DNA of 64,000 nucleotides from the NCBI RefSeq assembly GCF_009846745.1, contig NZ_AQPF01000011.1:42063-106062 (forward strand). The letters run 5' to 3'. Source of the stretch: Alloalcanivorax xiamenensis (lineage in GTDB: Bacteria > Pseudomonadota > Gammaproteobacteria > Pseudomonadales > Alcanivoracaceae). Position 1 is the first letter of the stretch; every line of letters starts with the position of its first letter. Positions 17,182-24,223 of this stretch are shown in pieces. The position numbers and the translations under genes were made by a program. The notes beneath the pieces were generated by a model that made no database searches, had not been told where the DNA came from, and saw only the letters and a list, made by a program, of their open reading frames with translations.

Positions 17182-17328
17182 ATGTCAAACGATAAAAATC
17201 AAGGTAAGGAAGAAGATGAAGATCAGAGTGAGCCTGATTTTGATGTAACTCCACCCGATTTCGAGGTCGCAAACGAAAGCTACGATTCAGAGCAATCAGA
17301 AAAGTATAAAAAAGATAAGTCGGAGTGA
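17182..17328 (+). CDS. 48-residue highly acidic protein, putative partner of the membrane protein
   Basis: A short gene with a very strong ribosome-binding site (GAGGAGG, 17166-17172). The product is almost wholly charged: Asp and Glu make up about two fifths of the residues, with Lys at both ends, and it is likely disordered. It lies 38 bp after the membrane-protein gene and before the next attC-like site, so the two genes probably form one cassette. An antitoxin-like or regulatory role is inferred from size, charge and pairing only. Confidence 0.65.
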   Translation: MSNDKNQGKEEDEDQSEPDFDVTPPDFEVANESYDSEQSEKYKKDKSE

Positions 17329-17435
17329 GGATCTAAAAGGTCGATTCGGATGATCACCCAAAGCGCTCGGGCGCTTTGGGTTACCTCCACGGCCTTCGGT
17401 CGCTCCGGCAGCAACCGAGCTTTGATGTTTGAAAG
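17329..17435 (+). other. Attachment-site-like hairpin region with perfect 10-bp stem
   Basis: CCCAAAGCGC TCGG GCGCTTTGGG at 17357-17380 is a perfect hairpin, followed by a second imperfect one (GGTTACC...GGCAGCAACC). It sits where an attC is expected between two cassette genes, but a clear GTTRRRY core is missing; GATGTTTGA at 17424-17432 is the nearest candidate. Confidence 0.4.
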
Positions 17436-17448
17436 AGGGCATTTCGGC

Positions 17449-18108
17449 ATGTCCATCAGTTATGAGGAAGCCCAGCAGCAGGCCGCATACGAAGAATTCG
17501 TTGATTCACTGGCAGAAGAACTTTATGACAAGCATCGAGATCAGGCGATTGAAGAGTTCGTAACTGAAAGGCTTAAGTCATACTATGAACGAAACTCCTC
17601 AATCGCCGTCAATGCACTGAAATTCCTAGAGACTTCGGAAAGCCTATTGGAAAGAGACCCAACGGCTTCGCTCCTGTATTCCTCTATCGCTACGGAGGTT
17701 ATTTTAAAGGCGGTTATGCTTAAGCCCATCGTTTCGGGTTTGGTGCACAGTGAATCTATTTCGGAGTTGGTCGCAACTGCTCTGACTAAACAGACTGGAG
17801 TTGATCGGTTCAGGGATTTGATTTTTAAAATATTAGAAGTTTACGTTGAGGTTGACGAAGGTGCCGCGAAGTATAGTCGTCCCGAGTCAGAAATATCGCT
17901 TTGGAAAGAGAGGGAGCTAGTTCAAAAGGTTCGGAACTCTGTTGCCCACCGGGCAGAGTTTTGTGACATGGCCGATGCGCAACGTTCATTAGCGGTAGCA
18001 AATGAATTTTATTCACTCACAGAGCGACTTATTTCTGCACTTGGTTTCCAATTTGATAGTGCCGGCGAGATCAGATTTGGGGTTCCTGGACAACAGGCTA
18101 TTTTATAA
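17449..18108 (+). CDS. HEPN-motif protein (219 residues)
   Basis: The ATG at 17449 follows AAGAGGG. The product is all-helical by appearance, starting with an acidic helix (SYEEAQQQAAYEEF). Residues near 165-175 read VQKVRNSVAHRAEF, containing the R-x4-H (RNSVAH) motif of HEPN RNases. A helix of the form TASLLYSSIATEVILKAVML precedes it, as seen in HEPN-like folds that cap or dimerise. It stands alone as a cassette. RNA cleavage in an abortive response is a reasonable guess, not a demonstrated function. Confidence 0.75.
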   Translation: MSISYEEAQQQAAYEEFVDSLAEELYDKHRDQAIEEFVTERLKSYYERNSSIAVNALKFLETSESLLERDPTASLLYSSIATEVILKAVMLKPIVSGLVHSESISELVATALTKQTGVDRFRDLIFKILEVYVEVDEGAAKYSRPESEISLWKERELVQKVRNSVAHRAEFCDMADAQRSLAVANEFYSLTERLISALGFQFDSAGEIRFGVPGQQAIL

Positions 18109-18180
18109 AATTCAGCTGTACAGCTAGCGATTTCTCGCTGCTTCGCAGTTTCAAAGTTGCGCCTTGGCCGGGCGTCAGGC
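18109..18180 (+). other. attC-like site after the HEPN-motif cassette
   Basis: Central TTTCTCGCTGCTTCGCAGTTTC loop region and a right end GGGCGTCAGGC, in which GTCAGGC is one base from GTTRRRY. It begins directly after the stop codon. Confidence 0.55.
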
Positions 18181-18198
18181 AGAAGGTGATCCAGTCAT

Positions 18199-18963
18199 AT
18201 GGAAGACATAATATATAAATACATGGAGTTCAGAGAGGAGTTTTTCGATACTAGGTTGCTAAGATTTACTCCTAGGCTTTATCTCAATGATCCATTTGAG
18301 GTTAGACCCTCGTTCTCTGAACATGCGGAGTATGTTCATCGAGTAAATGGTTACGGTAAATCTGTAAATTCAGTCATTGAAGAAATGAAAAGGAATCAGC
18401 ATTTAGTTCTTAAGGGGGTCGCCGTTCAGGACTTTGATATATACGGAATACTCTCTCTGACAGAAAGGAATGATAACTTATTGATGTGGGCTCACTACGC
18501 GCAAGATCATTCTGGCATGGTGATTGGATTCGATCCCAGACATGAATTTTTCGATGCCTCGAAGTCCTCTAAAAAGTATGTAAGAAATGCGGTAAGTGAA
18601 TATATCGGTGTTTTAAAGAAAGTTCGGTATGCAAAGCATCGAAAATCTAAAGGATCCTCTTTGGATGAGTATTTCTTTTTGAAATCAAATGACTGGTGGA
18701 CGGAGAGAGAGGTTAGATATGTTCTTCCTATCTCTGAGGCCGATGAGTTTAGGAAGAATGAGAGCGGTGAGACTTTAGCTTTTTATCAGGTTCCTGGCGA
18801 CGCTATTGTATCCGTAATATTCGGAATTAGAGCCTCTGAGGATAATATAAATAGGGTGAAGGCTAAGGTTCGTGATTCAAGGATCTACAGAAACGTGAAA
18901 TTATATCAGTCAAAAATGTGCAGCGAGCAATATAATCTGTTCATTCAACCAATTGATGCTTAA
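18199..18963 (+). CDS. DUF2971 domain protein
   Basis: The product is 254 residues. The DUF2971 hallmark is evident: FTPRLYLNDPFE near the N-terminus, then LLMWAHYAQDHSGMVIGFD, and later NDWWTEREVRY and VIFGIRASEDN. The family has no assigned biochemical role. It is repeatedly found in accessory regions and gene cassettes. AT-rich codon use differs from the chromosome. The start follows GAAGGTGA at about ten bases. Confidence 0.88.
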   Translation: MEDIIYKYMEFREEFFDTRLLRFTPRLYLNDPFEVRPSFSEHAEYVHRVNGYGKSVNSVIEEMKRNQHLVLKGVAVQDFDIYGILSLTERNDNLLMWAHYAQDHSGMVIGFDPRHEFFDASKSSKKYVRNAVSEYIGVLKKVRYAKHRKSKGSSLDEYFFLKSNDWWTEREVRYVLPISEADEFRKNESGETLAFYQVPGDAIVSVIFGIRASEDNINRVKAKVRDSRIYRNVKLYQSKMCSEQYNLFIQPIDA

Positions 18964-19029
18964 AATACGCAGGAACTCAGGCCAAATTTTCGCTGCGCTT
19001 CGATTTTTCGGTGTTGCGGGTGCTAACTT
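18964..19029 (+). other. attC-like site after the DUF2971 cassette
   Basis: The central CGCTGCGCTTCG loop resembles those of the other sites. The right end GGGTGCTAAC is a variant of the GCGTTARRY core. The next gene starts within a few bases. Confidence 0.5.
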
Positions 19030-19032
19030 TCT

Positions 19033-19626
19033 ATGAAACTATTAGGCCCCAAGAAAGATCTCGACATCGCGGGTAAAGCGATTGATTGCATGAAATCAAC
19101 CACAAGTTTTTCTGAGTTTAAGGAAAACTGGGAGAATTTTCTTTTCCGGATAGAGAGATCTTGGGAGTTCACCGAAATAACGCTCAAATCTAAGAAGGGC
19201 TTCCAGCAATGGCACAAGCCATACACCGACCTGCGGAAAAAAGACCCTTTGCTATTATTTTTGCGGCAGGCACGAAATGCTGAGATGCATAGCGTTACGC
19301 CCACAGTAACGAAGCCTCTTACGATGGAAGTAGTTGATAAGAGTGGGCGTGGCTTTCATCTCAATTCAGTTTCATCGCGGCTGGAAAATGGGACTTTGAC
19401 GATAGATTTGGATTCGCCCGATATATTGCTCGATCTGGATACTAGAATCATGCCTGCCGATCCTGAAGTTGTGCGCTTCAAGAATAGAGGAAAGTGGTAC
19501 AATCCACCATGGCAGCATCTCCGGGAAAGAATCCGTGATCTCCACCCAGTGGGCTTGGCCGAACTTGGGCTGGTGTTCTATCGAGCCTATGTCAATGAAG
19601 CTGAGATTTGGAGTCAGAGAACTTAA
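19033..19626 (+). CDS. HEPN-motif protein (197 residues)
   Basis: The ATG at 19033 almost abuts the attC-like site and lacks a clear ribosome-binding site. The N-terminal half is helical and ends LLLFLRQARNAEMHSV, giving the R-x4-H stretch RNAEMH of HEPN-type proteins. The second half is beta-rich with a conserved-looking RFKNRGKWYNPPWQH segment. No family is recognised beyond the motif. It is the last cassette of block 2 and converges on the minus-strand Fic gene 22 bp away, with no attC between them. Confidence 0.7.
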   Translation: MKLLGPKKDLDIAGKAIDCMKSTTSFSEFKENWENFLFRIERSWEFTEITLKSKKGFQQWHKPYTDLRKKDPLLLFLRQARNAEMHSVTPTVTKPLTMEVVDKSGRGFHLNSVSSRLENGTLTIDLDSPDILLDLDTRIMPADPEVVRFKNRGKWYNPPWQHLRERIRDLHPVGLAELGLVFYRAYVNEAEIWSQRT

Positions 19627-19648
19627 GAATTGATCAACGGCGTGTGTC

Positions 19649-21049
19649 TCATGGGTTAGCCAGCCAAATCTCTTGCCAGGCCGAAAATTGCGATGGCTTT
19701 ATCCGGTAGCGGGCAAAGTTGCCCGCGTGCAGGCTCAAGACCTCATTTTCGGCCACTTCCCGGAACCGCTGCCGGTCTTCTTGCGGAATATGCTGTTCCG
19801 CCCATTGAACAATGCGGTTGAACGCGGCTTTCTTGTTCATCCGCTCTAGCACAATATTCTGGACGACTTCCTGCAGTGCCGAGCGATACTTCAGCCGGAA
19901 AGGGTCGGGTTCGCCGAGCGATTGTCGGACGGCGGTGTAATGCGACGCCGACCGCTCATAGGCCCAAATGAACACATCCTTAAGCAGGTCGATCCGGTTC
20001 AATTCATACACGCCAAGCATCGCTTCGGTATAGATATCGGCGGGCACCTCCGTGAAGGAGAGCGGGATCAGGTTGGCTTTGATGAATGGTATATTCGCCG
20101 CCAGCCGGGAAACGCGCTTGTTCACGTCATCGAACGGCTGCAGATACGGCAACTGAACCATGATAAAGAACGCCTGCTCGAAGGGATCGTCGATGGCGCT
20201 GGCCGTCGCCAGGATCTGATCAAAATAGTCTTCAATCAGGGGCGGCACTTCGAGGGGATGAAACACGGACTTCTCAATACCAACCGCGATTCGGCGCAAG
20301 CGGCCGGTGGCCTCAGGGTCGGCCAACAGGTTGTTGGCCAGCAAAGCATGAAGATTGAGGATCGTATAGCGGTTGAAGCCGATCTCCTCCGCCGAGCCCA
20401 CAAGAAATTCGATGGCGTCCTTGTGGTTCAGGATCATTTGCGACTCGACGTGCGCCTTACCCGGCGTCTCTTCCCCGAAGGCGATCAGCCGTTTCGTATC
20501 CAGCAGAGAGTACGTGTTCCCCTCCAGGCGGCTGGAGTTCCACGAAAGATCGATCAGCAGGCGGTTCAGAATCTGTTTTGCATAGGTGCCCGCCGGCCGG
20601 GGCCCCGAGGGCGGCGTGCCGATCTCCCGAAGGTGCGCGCGCTCGACGGGTGCAAGATACGCCGTATGGTTGGGCCGGTACTGTTCAAGGAAGCCGTGTT
20701 CATACCCCGCCGGCTTGCGTGACCGAAGCGGTTTTCGCAAGGCGTTCTGGATCTCAGCGGCCTGGCGGGAGACGGGTATAGCGCCCGCCGCTTCCTCGTA
20801 GGAAGGTTCCCGAACGCTGCTGCCTTGTCTGGGCTCGGTATCTGCAGGGAAGTATCGGACCCACCGTTTTTCCCCGGCCTTGATGAGCCGGCCCGCATCC
20901 ACCAGGTGTTTTAAACGGTACTGGAGTGTGCGCCGGGGCAACGATTGCTCAAGAGCATCCAGGACCTCCTGAAGGCCGACACCCTCAGGGTGGGCGGACA
21001 CCACGGCTTCAATGTCCTGTAGCGCCTTTTGAGGTATGGGTTTCGCCAT
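19649..21049 (-). CDS. Class II-type Fic protein with Gln in place of the motif His
   Basis: The product is 466 residues from the ATG at 21049. A winged-helix domain (about 10-70, RRTLQYRLKHLVDAGRLI) precedes the Fic domain. The inhibitory motif (S/T)xxxE(G/N) is present as S172-x3-E176-G177 (SSRLEGN). The core motif reads LQPFDDVNKR, so the catalytic His of HxFx(D/E)GN(K/R)R is Gln304. AMPylation would normally need this His, so the protein may be inactive, use other chemistry, or work mainly as a regulator. It sits in opposite orientation between cassette blocks 2 and 3. Four TGCGCA sites lie just upstream. Confidence 0.88.
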   Translation of the reverse strand: MAKPIPQKALQDIEAVVSAHPEGVGLQEVLDALEQSLPRRTLQYRLKHLVDAGRLIKAGEKRWVRYFPADTEPRQGSSVREPSYEEAAGAIPVSRQAAEIQNALRKPLRSRKPAGYEHGFLEQYRPNHTAYLAPVERAHLREIGTPPSGPRPAGTYAKQILNRLLIDLSWNSSRLEGNTYSLLDTKRLIAFGEETPGKAHVESQMILNHKDAIEFLVGSAEEIGFNRYTILNLHALLANNLLADPEATGRLRRIAVGIEKSVFHPLEVPPLIEDYFDQILATASAIDDPFEQAFFIMVQLPYLQPFDDVNKRVSRLAANIPFIKANLIPLSFTEVPADIYTEAMLGVYELNRIDLLKDVFIWAYERSASHYTAVRQSLGEPDPFRLKYRSALQEVVQNIVLERMNKKAAFNRIVQWAEQHIPQEDRQRFREVAENEVLSLHAGNFARYRIKPSQFSAWQEIWLANP

Positions 21050-21076
21050 GATCAAGTAGGTTGCTCATTAGATTTA

Positions 21077-21136
21077 TGCGCAATTAAAGCATGTGTATGC
21101 GCAGCTATCAATGCTGTGCGCAACCAATGTTGCGCA
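21077..21136. promoter_or_regulatory. Cluster of four TGCGCA palindromes upstream of the Fic gene
   Basis: TGCGCA occurs at 21077, 21098, 21117 and 21131 (spacings 21, 19 and 14 bp), immediately upstream of the start at 21049. The first spacings match two helical turns. They are candidate operator sites for the Fic protein's own winged-helix domain. Confidence 0.5.
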
Positions 21137-21340
21137 AAGGGGATTCGCGAAAGACCGCGTGATCGCCGGAGATAACGATGAAGTCGAGGGCTTCTTGATG
21201 GCAGCGACCACCGTTCGGATGAAGCCCAAGGGCTTATCTATGCAGTCCGGCATGCTGATCGCGGGCCACCACGTCAACTCCTTGTGTGCCGTGTGCTTGC
21301 GCCAATGGCCACCCTCGTCCTCTGTGAACACTTCTCCCAG
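21137..21340. other. About 200 bp without a convincing gene
   Basis: Frames stay open on both strands over this stretch, but none shows a start with a ribosome-binding site or a family signature. It is GC-richer than the flanking cassettes and may be a fragment of an older gene. Confidence 0.35.
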
Positions 21341-21555
21341 AGTAGCCGCCTTAAATGCCGCCGGCAGGCAAGCGTCGGTGGTCTTTTGGGTTTGGGAAAG
21401 AGAGTTGGTCAAGATATCAGGAGGAAGCCTGCCAGTTGAATTTGTAAGTGGCTGACTTTTCTGGTTTTATTTTACGTTAGGGGAATTCAAGAAAAATGAT
21501 ATGACGCAGGCGCGTTCATTGGATATTCGCGCCGTCGTTCTAATACCTGTTAGGT
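21341..21555. repeat. Module C: third attI-like boundary element
   Basis: Related to module A over its length: GCCGCCGGC hairpin plus CTTTTGGG (from 21356), AAGATATCAGGAGG (21411-21424) shared with A, promoter-like TTGTAA-N17-TTTTAT (21442-21470), TGATATGACGC, TATTCG, and core GTTAGGT (21549-21555, a full GTTRRRY match). The leading palindrome AGTAAG...CTTACT is degraded. Cassette block 3 starts five bases later. Confidence 0.65.
21442..21470 (+). promoter_or_regulatory. Candidate cassette promoter in module C
   Basis: TTGTAA (21442-21447), 17-bp spacer, TTTTAT (21465-21470), identical in layout to modules A and B. Confidence 0.5.
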
Positions 21556-21559
21556 TCCA

Positions 21560-22276
21560 ATGATGGCATCACTTGAATCTCGATTTAACGAGTTCCTAGA
21601 AAAGAAGCTTGGTGCAGAATCGATTGATGCACTCCATACGCCGAGCTCGAACGATCCGAAGATGGCCGACTATTACTTAGCAAATAGAAAAATAGTTGCA
21701 GAAGTTAAGTCCCTCCAAGCTGATCAAATATCTAAAGGCGCTGCTGTCGTCGATGAGCATCTAGCTAATAAGGGGGCAGTTATCTTTGGAACATTGCCAT
21801 CCTCAAGGATTACAAATAGTCCAGAAGAAGAATCGGCACTTATGCAAAAAATTGAAAACAAAATGACAACGCGCATAAAGAAGATATGTAGCGATGCCAA
21901 TAGGCAAATAACGAGTCAATTTGAAAAATTGCCACATTTAGCGACAGGAGTGTTAATTTTAATCAATGAAGACAACAGTAGCATGCATCCGAGTATGGTT
22001 GCGAAAAGGGTCGCGGATTTTGCCGCGTCGCAACCACGGAGTATTCACTATTGTCTTATGATTTTTGAATCTCATAAAATTCGTGTTAAAGGTAAGCTGC
22101 TTCCATACCCACTACTTTTCGATCTAACGCGAAGTGCACGCCAAAGGCGATCTGCTGCTTTTTTGGAGTCACTTCAATGGCAATGGGCACAGACTTACGG
22201 GCACACAGAAAAGGTGGGATCTACAAAGAGAAACCCTGTTACCTATTACCCAGAGGAAATTGTTTTTGGCGAGTAA
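21560..22276 (+). CDS. PD-(D/E)XK-like nuclease protein (cassette, block 3)
   Basis: The product is 238 residues from the first of two adjacent ATGs. No Shine-Dalgarno sequence precedes it, so expression may depend on a near-leaderless transcript from the module C promoter. KMADYYLANRKIVAEVKSL gives Asp37 and Glu48-Val-Lys50, a good PD-(D/E)XK core. The rest is helical, then has a beta strand HYCLMIFESHKI. No specific restriction family is recognised. It is the first cassette after module C and is followed by a typical attC. Confidence 0.75.
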   Translation: MMASLESRFNEFLEKKLGAESIDALHTPSSNDPKMADYYLANRKIVAEVKSLQADQISKGAAVVDEHLANKGAVIFGTLPSSRITNSPEEESALMQKIENKMTTRIKKICSDANRQITSQFEKLPHLATGVLILINEDNSSMHPSMVAKRVADFAASQPRSIHYCLMIFESHKIRVKGKLLPYPLLFDLTRSARQRRSAAFLESLQWQWAQTYGHTEKVGSTKRNPVTYYPEEIVFGE

Positions 22277-22279
22277 AAA

Positions 22280-22373
22280 ACCTAACAATACGTGCCAGTC
22301 GGACAGGTTGTTCCGTGGCTTTTTCTAGCACAAAACGCCACTCCACAAACTGCCGCTGCACTTTGCGTTATGC
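22280..22373 (+). other. attC site after the nuclease cassette
   Basis: Starts ACCTAAC and ends TGCGTTATGC (core GTTATGC, 22367-22373), about 94 bp, with inner inverted segments GTGCCAGTC/GCCGCTGCAC. The size fits longer attC types. Confidence 0.65.
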
Positions 22374-22388
22374 AAATAGGGATTGAAT

Positions 22389-23099
22389 ATGGTCCGCTGG
22401 TACCTGTCGGTGAAAAACATACTTCGCGCCATTGAGCAGAAGGCTGGAGATGCCCTACCTATATATGAGCAAGGCGGAAAAGAGGCGTGCGCAGCGATCA
22501 ATAACTACATGTCTTCTGATTATGAGCGCTTATGGGATCTATGGAGGCAGCAATTCCCAGAGGAAAGGCTGGGGAATTTGGGGCGCCATATACATTTTGG
22601 TGAGGACTGTGACTACAGAGATATAATTAATCATGACCTCCCCGAAATTGATAGAAGAGCCGAAGCACATTTGCTCGCCTCAGTAGGCGAGGAAAGACCT
22701 GAAATCTATATGGGTTTTGAGCACCTGCTGCACCCGATAATTGTGGAGCATGCATATCAGCTATTTCGTAATGGACATCTTCGTGAGGCCGTCCTGAACT
22801 CGATAACTGCGGTATTCGACTTTATTAGAGCAAGGACTGGCTCAGAGGAGGATGGTGATCGGCTTATCGGCCAGGTTATGTCTCCAAATGACCCTAGGCT
22901 AATTTTGTCAGAGCTTGGCACGGATTCCGGGCAGAATGATCAAAGGGGGTTTATGCAAATATTCAAGGGCGCGTATCAGGGGATAAGAAATCCCAAAGCT
23001 CACAGCCTCACTCACGATCTTACGGAAATGAAAGCTGCACAATATCTTGTATTTGCGAGTCTTCTCGCTAGGCGTGTCGAGGAAGCCACAGATGTATAA
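22389..23099 (+). CDS. TIGR02391 (Ymh-type) HEPN-like protein
   Basis: The product is 236 residues from the ATG at 22389, preceded by AGGGATT; an upstream TTG is less likely. The C-terminal half carries the TIGR02391/Ymh signature: HLREAVLNSITAVFDFIR, then FKGAYQGIRNPKAHSL, with RNPKAH matching the HEPN R-x4-H motif. Proteins of this family are often found near restriction or phage-resistance genes. The first 100 residues are helical with no known domain. The stop codon overlaps the next attC. Confidence 0.85.
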   Translation: MVRWYLSVKNILRAIEQKAGDALPIYEQGGKEACAAINNYMSSDYERLWDLWRQQFPEERLGNLGRHIHFGEDCDYRDIINHDLPEIDRRAEAHLLASVGEERPEIYMGFEHLLHPIIVEHAYQLFRNGHLREAVLNSITAVFDFIRARTGSEEDGDRLIGQVMSPNDPRLILSELGTDSGQNDQRGFMQIFKGAYQGIRNPKAHSLTHDLTEMKAAQYLVFASLLARRVEEATDV

Positions 23100-23141
23100 C
23101 AAAGCAGAGCACGCGACAAGCCCGTGTCAGCAGCGTTATAC
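23094..23141 (+). other. Very short attC site (48 bp)
   Basis: GTATAAC (23094-23100) and GTTATAC (23135-23141) are perfect reverse complements, and GCAG-GCACG pairs with CGTG-CAGC inside. It is shorter than most known attC sites. Confidence 0.65.
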
Positions 23142-23167
23142 CTTAGAGAGAGTCCTGGAGTGTTAAG

Positions 23168-24091
23168 TTGAATCTGCAAAAAAAGAAGAAACAGCACTTT
23201 GTGTGGCGTAAATATTTAAGAGCATGGTCCGAGAACGAAAGCGTATACTGTCTTATGGGCGGAAGGATATTTAAATCCGGGTTGATGGGGGTTGGGCAAG
23301 AAAGGTACTTCTACAAGCTTAAAGAGTTAAATGAAACTGAGATGGATTTCATTAAAGCTCTCATTGCTCAAGATAAACGACCAATGATTCGCGATCTTAA
23401 CCACGGATGGATAGATTTCTTTAATCAGGTTTTTAAAATAAAAGATCTAATGGAAAGCCACGGAGTGTCACATCCAGAAGCAGATGAAATGCTAGATGTG
23501 CTAGTTCATAATTTTGAGGAGGATTTTCATGGAAAGATCGAGTCTGACGCCATTAAATTCCTTGAGATGCTGTATCGCAAAGACCTCTCCTTTTATGACG
23601 ACGACGATCAGTTGATCGAGTTCTTGTTTTTCATCTGCCAGCAGTATTTTAGAACACAGAACATCAATAACAATGTCAGGGAAGCTGTTGGTTCCTTTAA
23701 AGGCTTCAATGTTGATGGAATGTGGGCCGTACTTAGGCATACAAGTGCAACAAGTGTCGGGTTTAGCTTGTACCAAGATAGAGCCGACTTTCGGCCGGTA
23801 CTTATAGAGAACACTTCGAATATACCGTTCATTACTGGCGACCAACCAATAATTAATACTCATGCTATTGGTTTAAGTCTTGAGGAAGTCCCGTCTGAGC
23901 TCGAGTTCTATTATCCATTGACACCGAGGCTAGCTCTTCTTATGACCAATAACCCAGACTTGAATAGAAAGGGGGCGATGTCCATCGGAGAAGAAAAAGT
24001 TATTATGTACAATAAATTTATTCATTCGCAGGCAGGCAAACAGGTCTATTCGTTCGAAAGAGGCGCTTTGGAGCGGCTTTTGAATGAATAG
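23168..24091 (+). CDS. DUF4238 domain protein
   Basis: The product is 307 residues with a TTG start at 23168, eight bases after CTGGAG. Typical DUF4238 features are seen: KKQHFVWRKYLRAWS at the N-terminus, PFITGDQPIIN in the middle and YYPLTPRLALLM before the C-terminal helix. The family has no confirmed biochemical function; it is frequent in cassette arrays and defence islands. AT-rich, single-gene cassette. Confidence 0.88.
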   Translation: MNLQKKKKQHFVWRKYLRAWSENESVYCLMGGRIFKSGLMGVGQERYFYKLKELNETEMDFIKALIAQDKRPMIRDLNHGWIDFFNQVFKIKDLMESHGVSHPEADEMLDVLVHNFEEDFHGKIESDAIKFLEMLYRKDLSFYDDDDQLIEFLFFICQQYFRTQNINNNVREAVGSFKGFNVDGMWAVLRHTSATSVGFSLYQDRADFRPVLIENTSNIPFITGDQPIINTHAIGLSLEEVPSELEFYYPLTPRLALLMTNNPDLNRKGAMSIGEEKVIMYNKFIHSQAGKQVYSFERGALERLLNE

Positions 24092-24106
24092 CATGGCTAG
24101 GGAAAG

Positions 24107-24178
24107 GCATAACAATCGCGTGTTGCCGGACTGGCATTTCGCTTCGCTCCAATTCAGCCGCAAATGCGGGCGTTATAC
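24107..24178 (+). other. attC site after the DUF4238 cassette
   Basis: Starts GCATAAC (24107-24113) and ends GTTATAC (24172-24178). The 20 bases 24155-24174 are identical to 6390-6409 in the attC after cassette 2, although the left halves differ. Confidence 0.75.
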
Positions 24179-24223
24179 GTTTTTGAAGAATATCTTAATC
24201 CGTTGACTTGTTATGGGTGATTT

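Noticed and set aside
17357..17380. Perfect 10-bp hairpin as a rho-independent terminator
   Set aside because: No T-run follows it; it is better treated as part of an attachment-site-like region.
21074..21412. 112-residue minus-strand frame over module C
   Set aside because: It crosses the module and the TGCGCA cluster, has no start signal and no recognisable domain.
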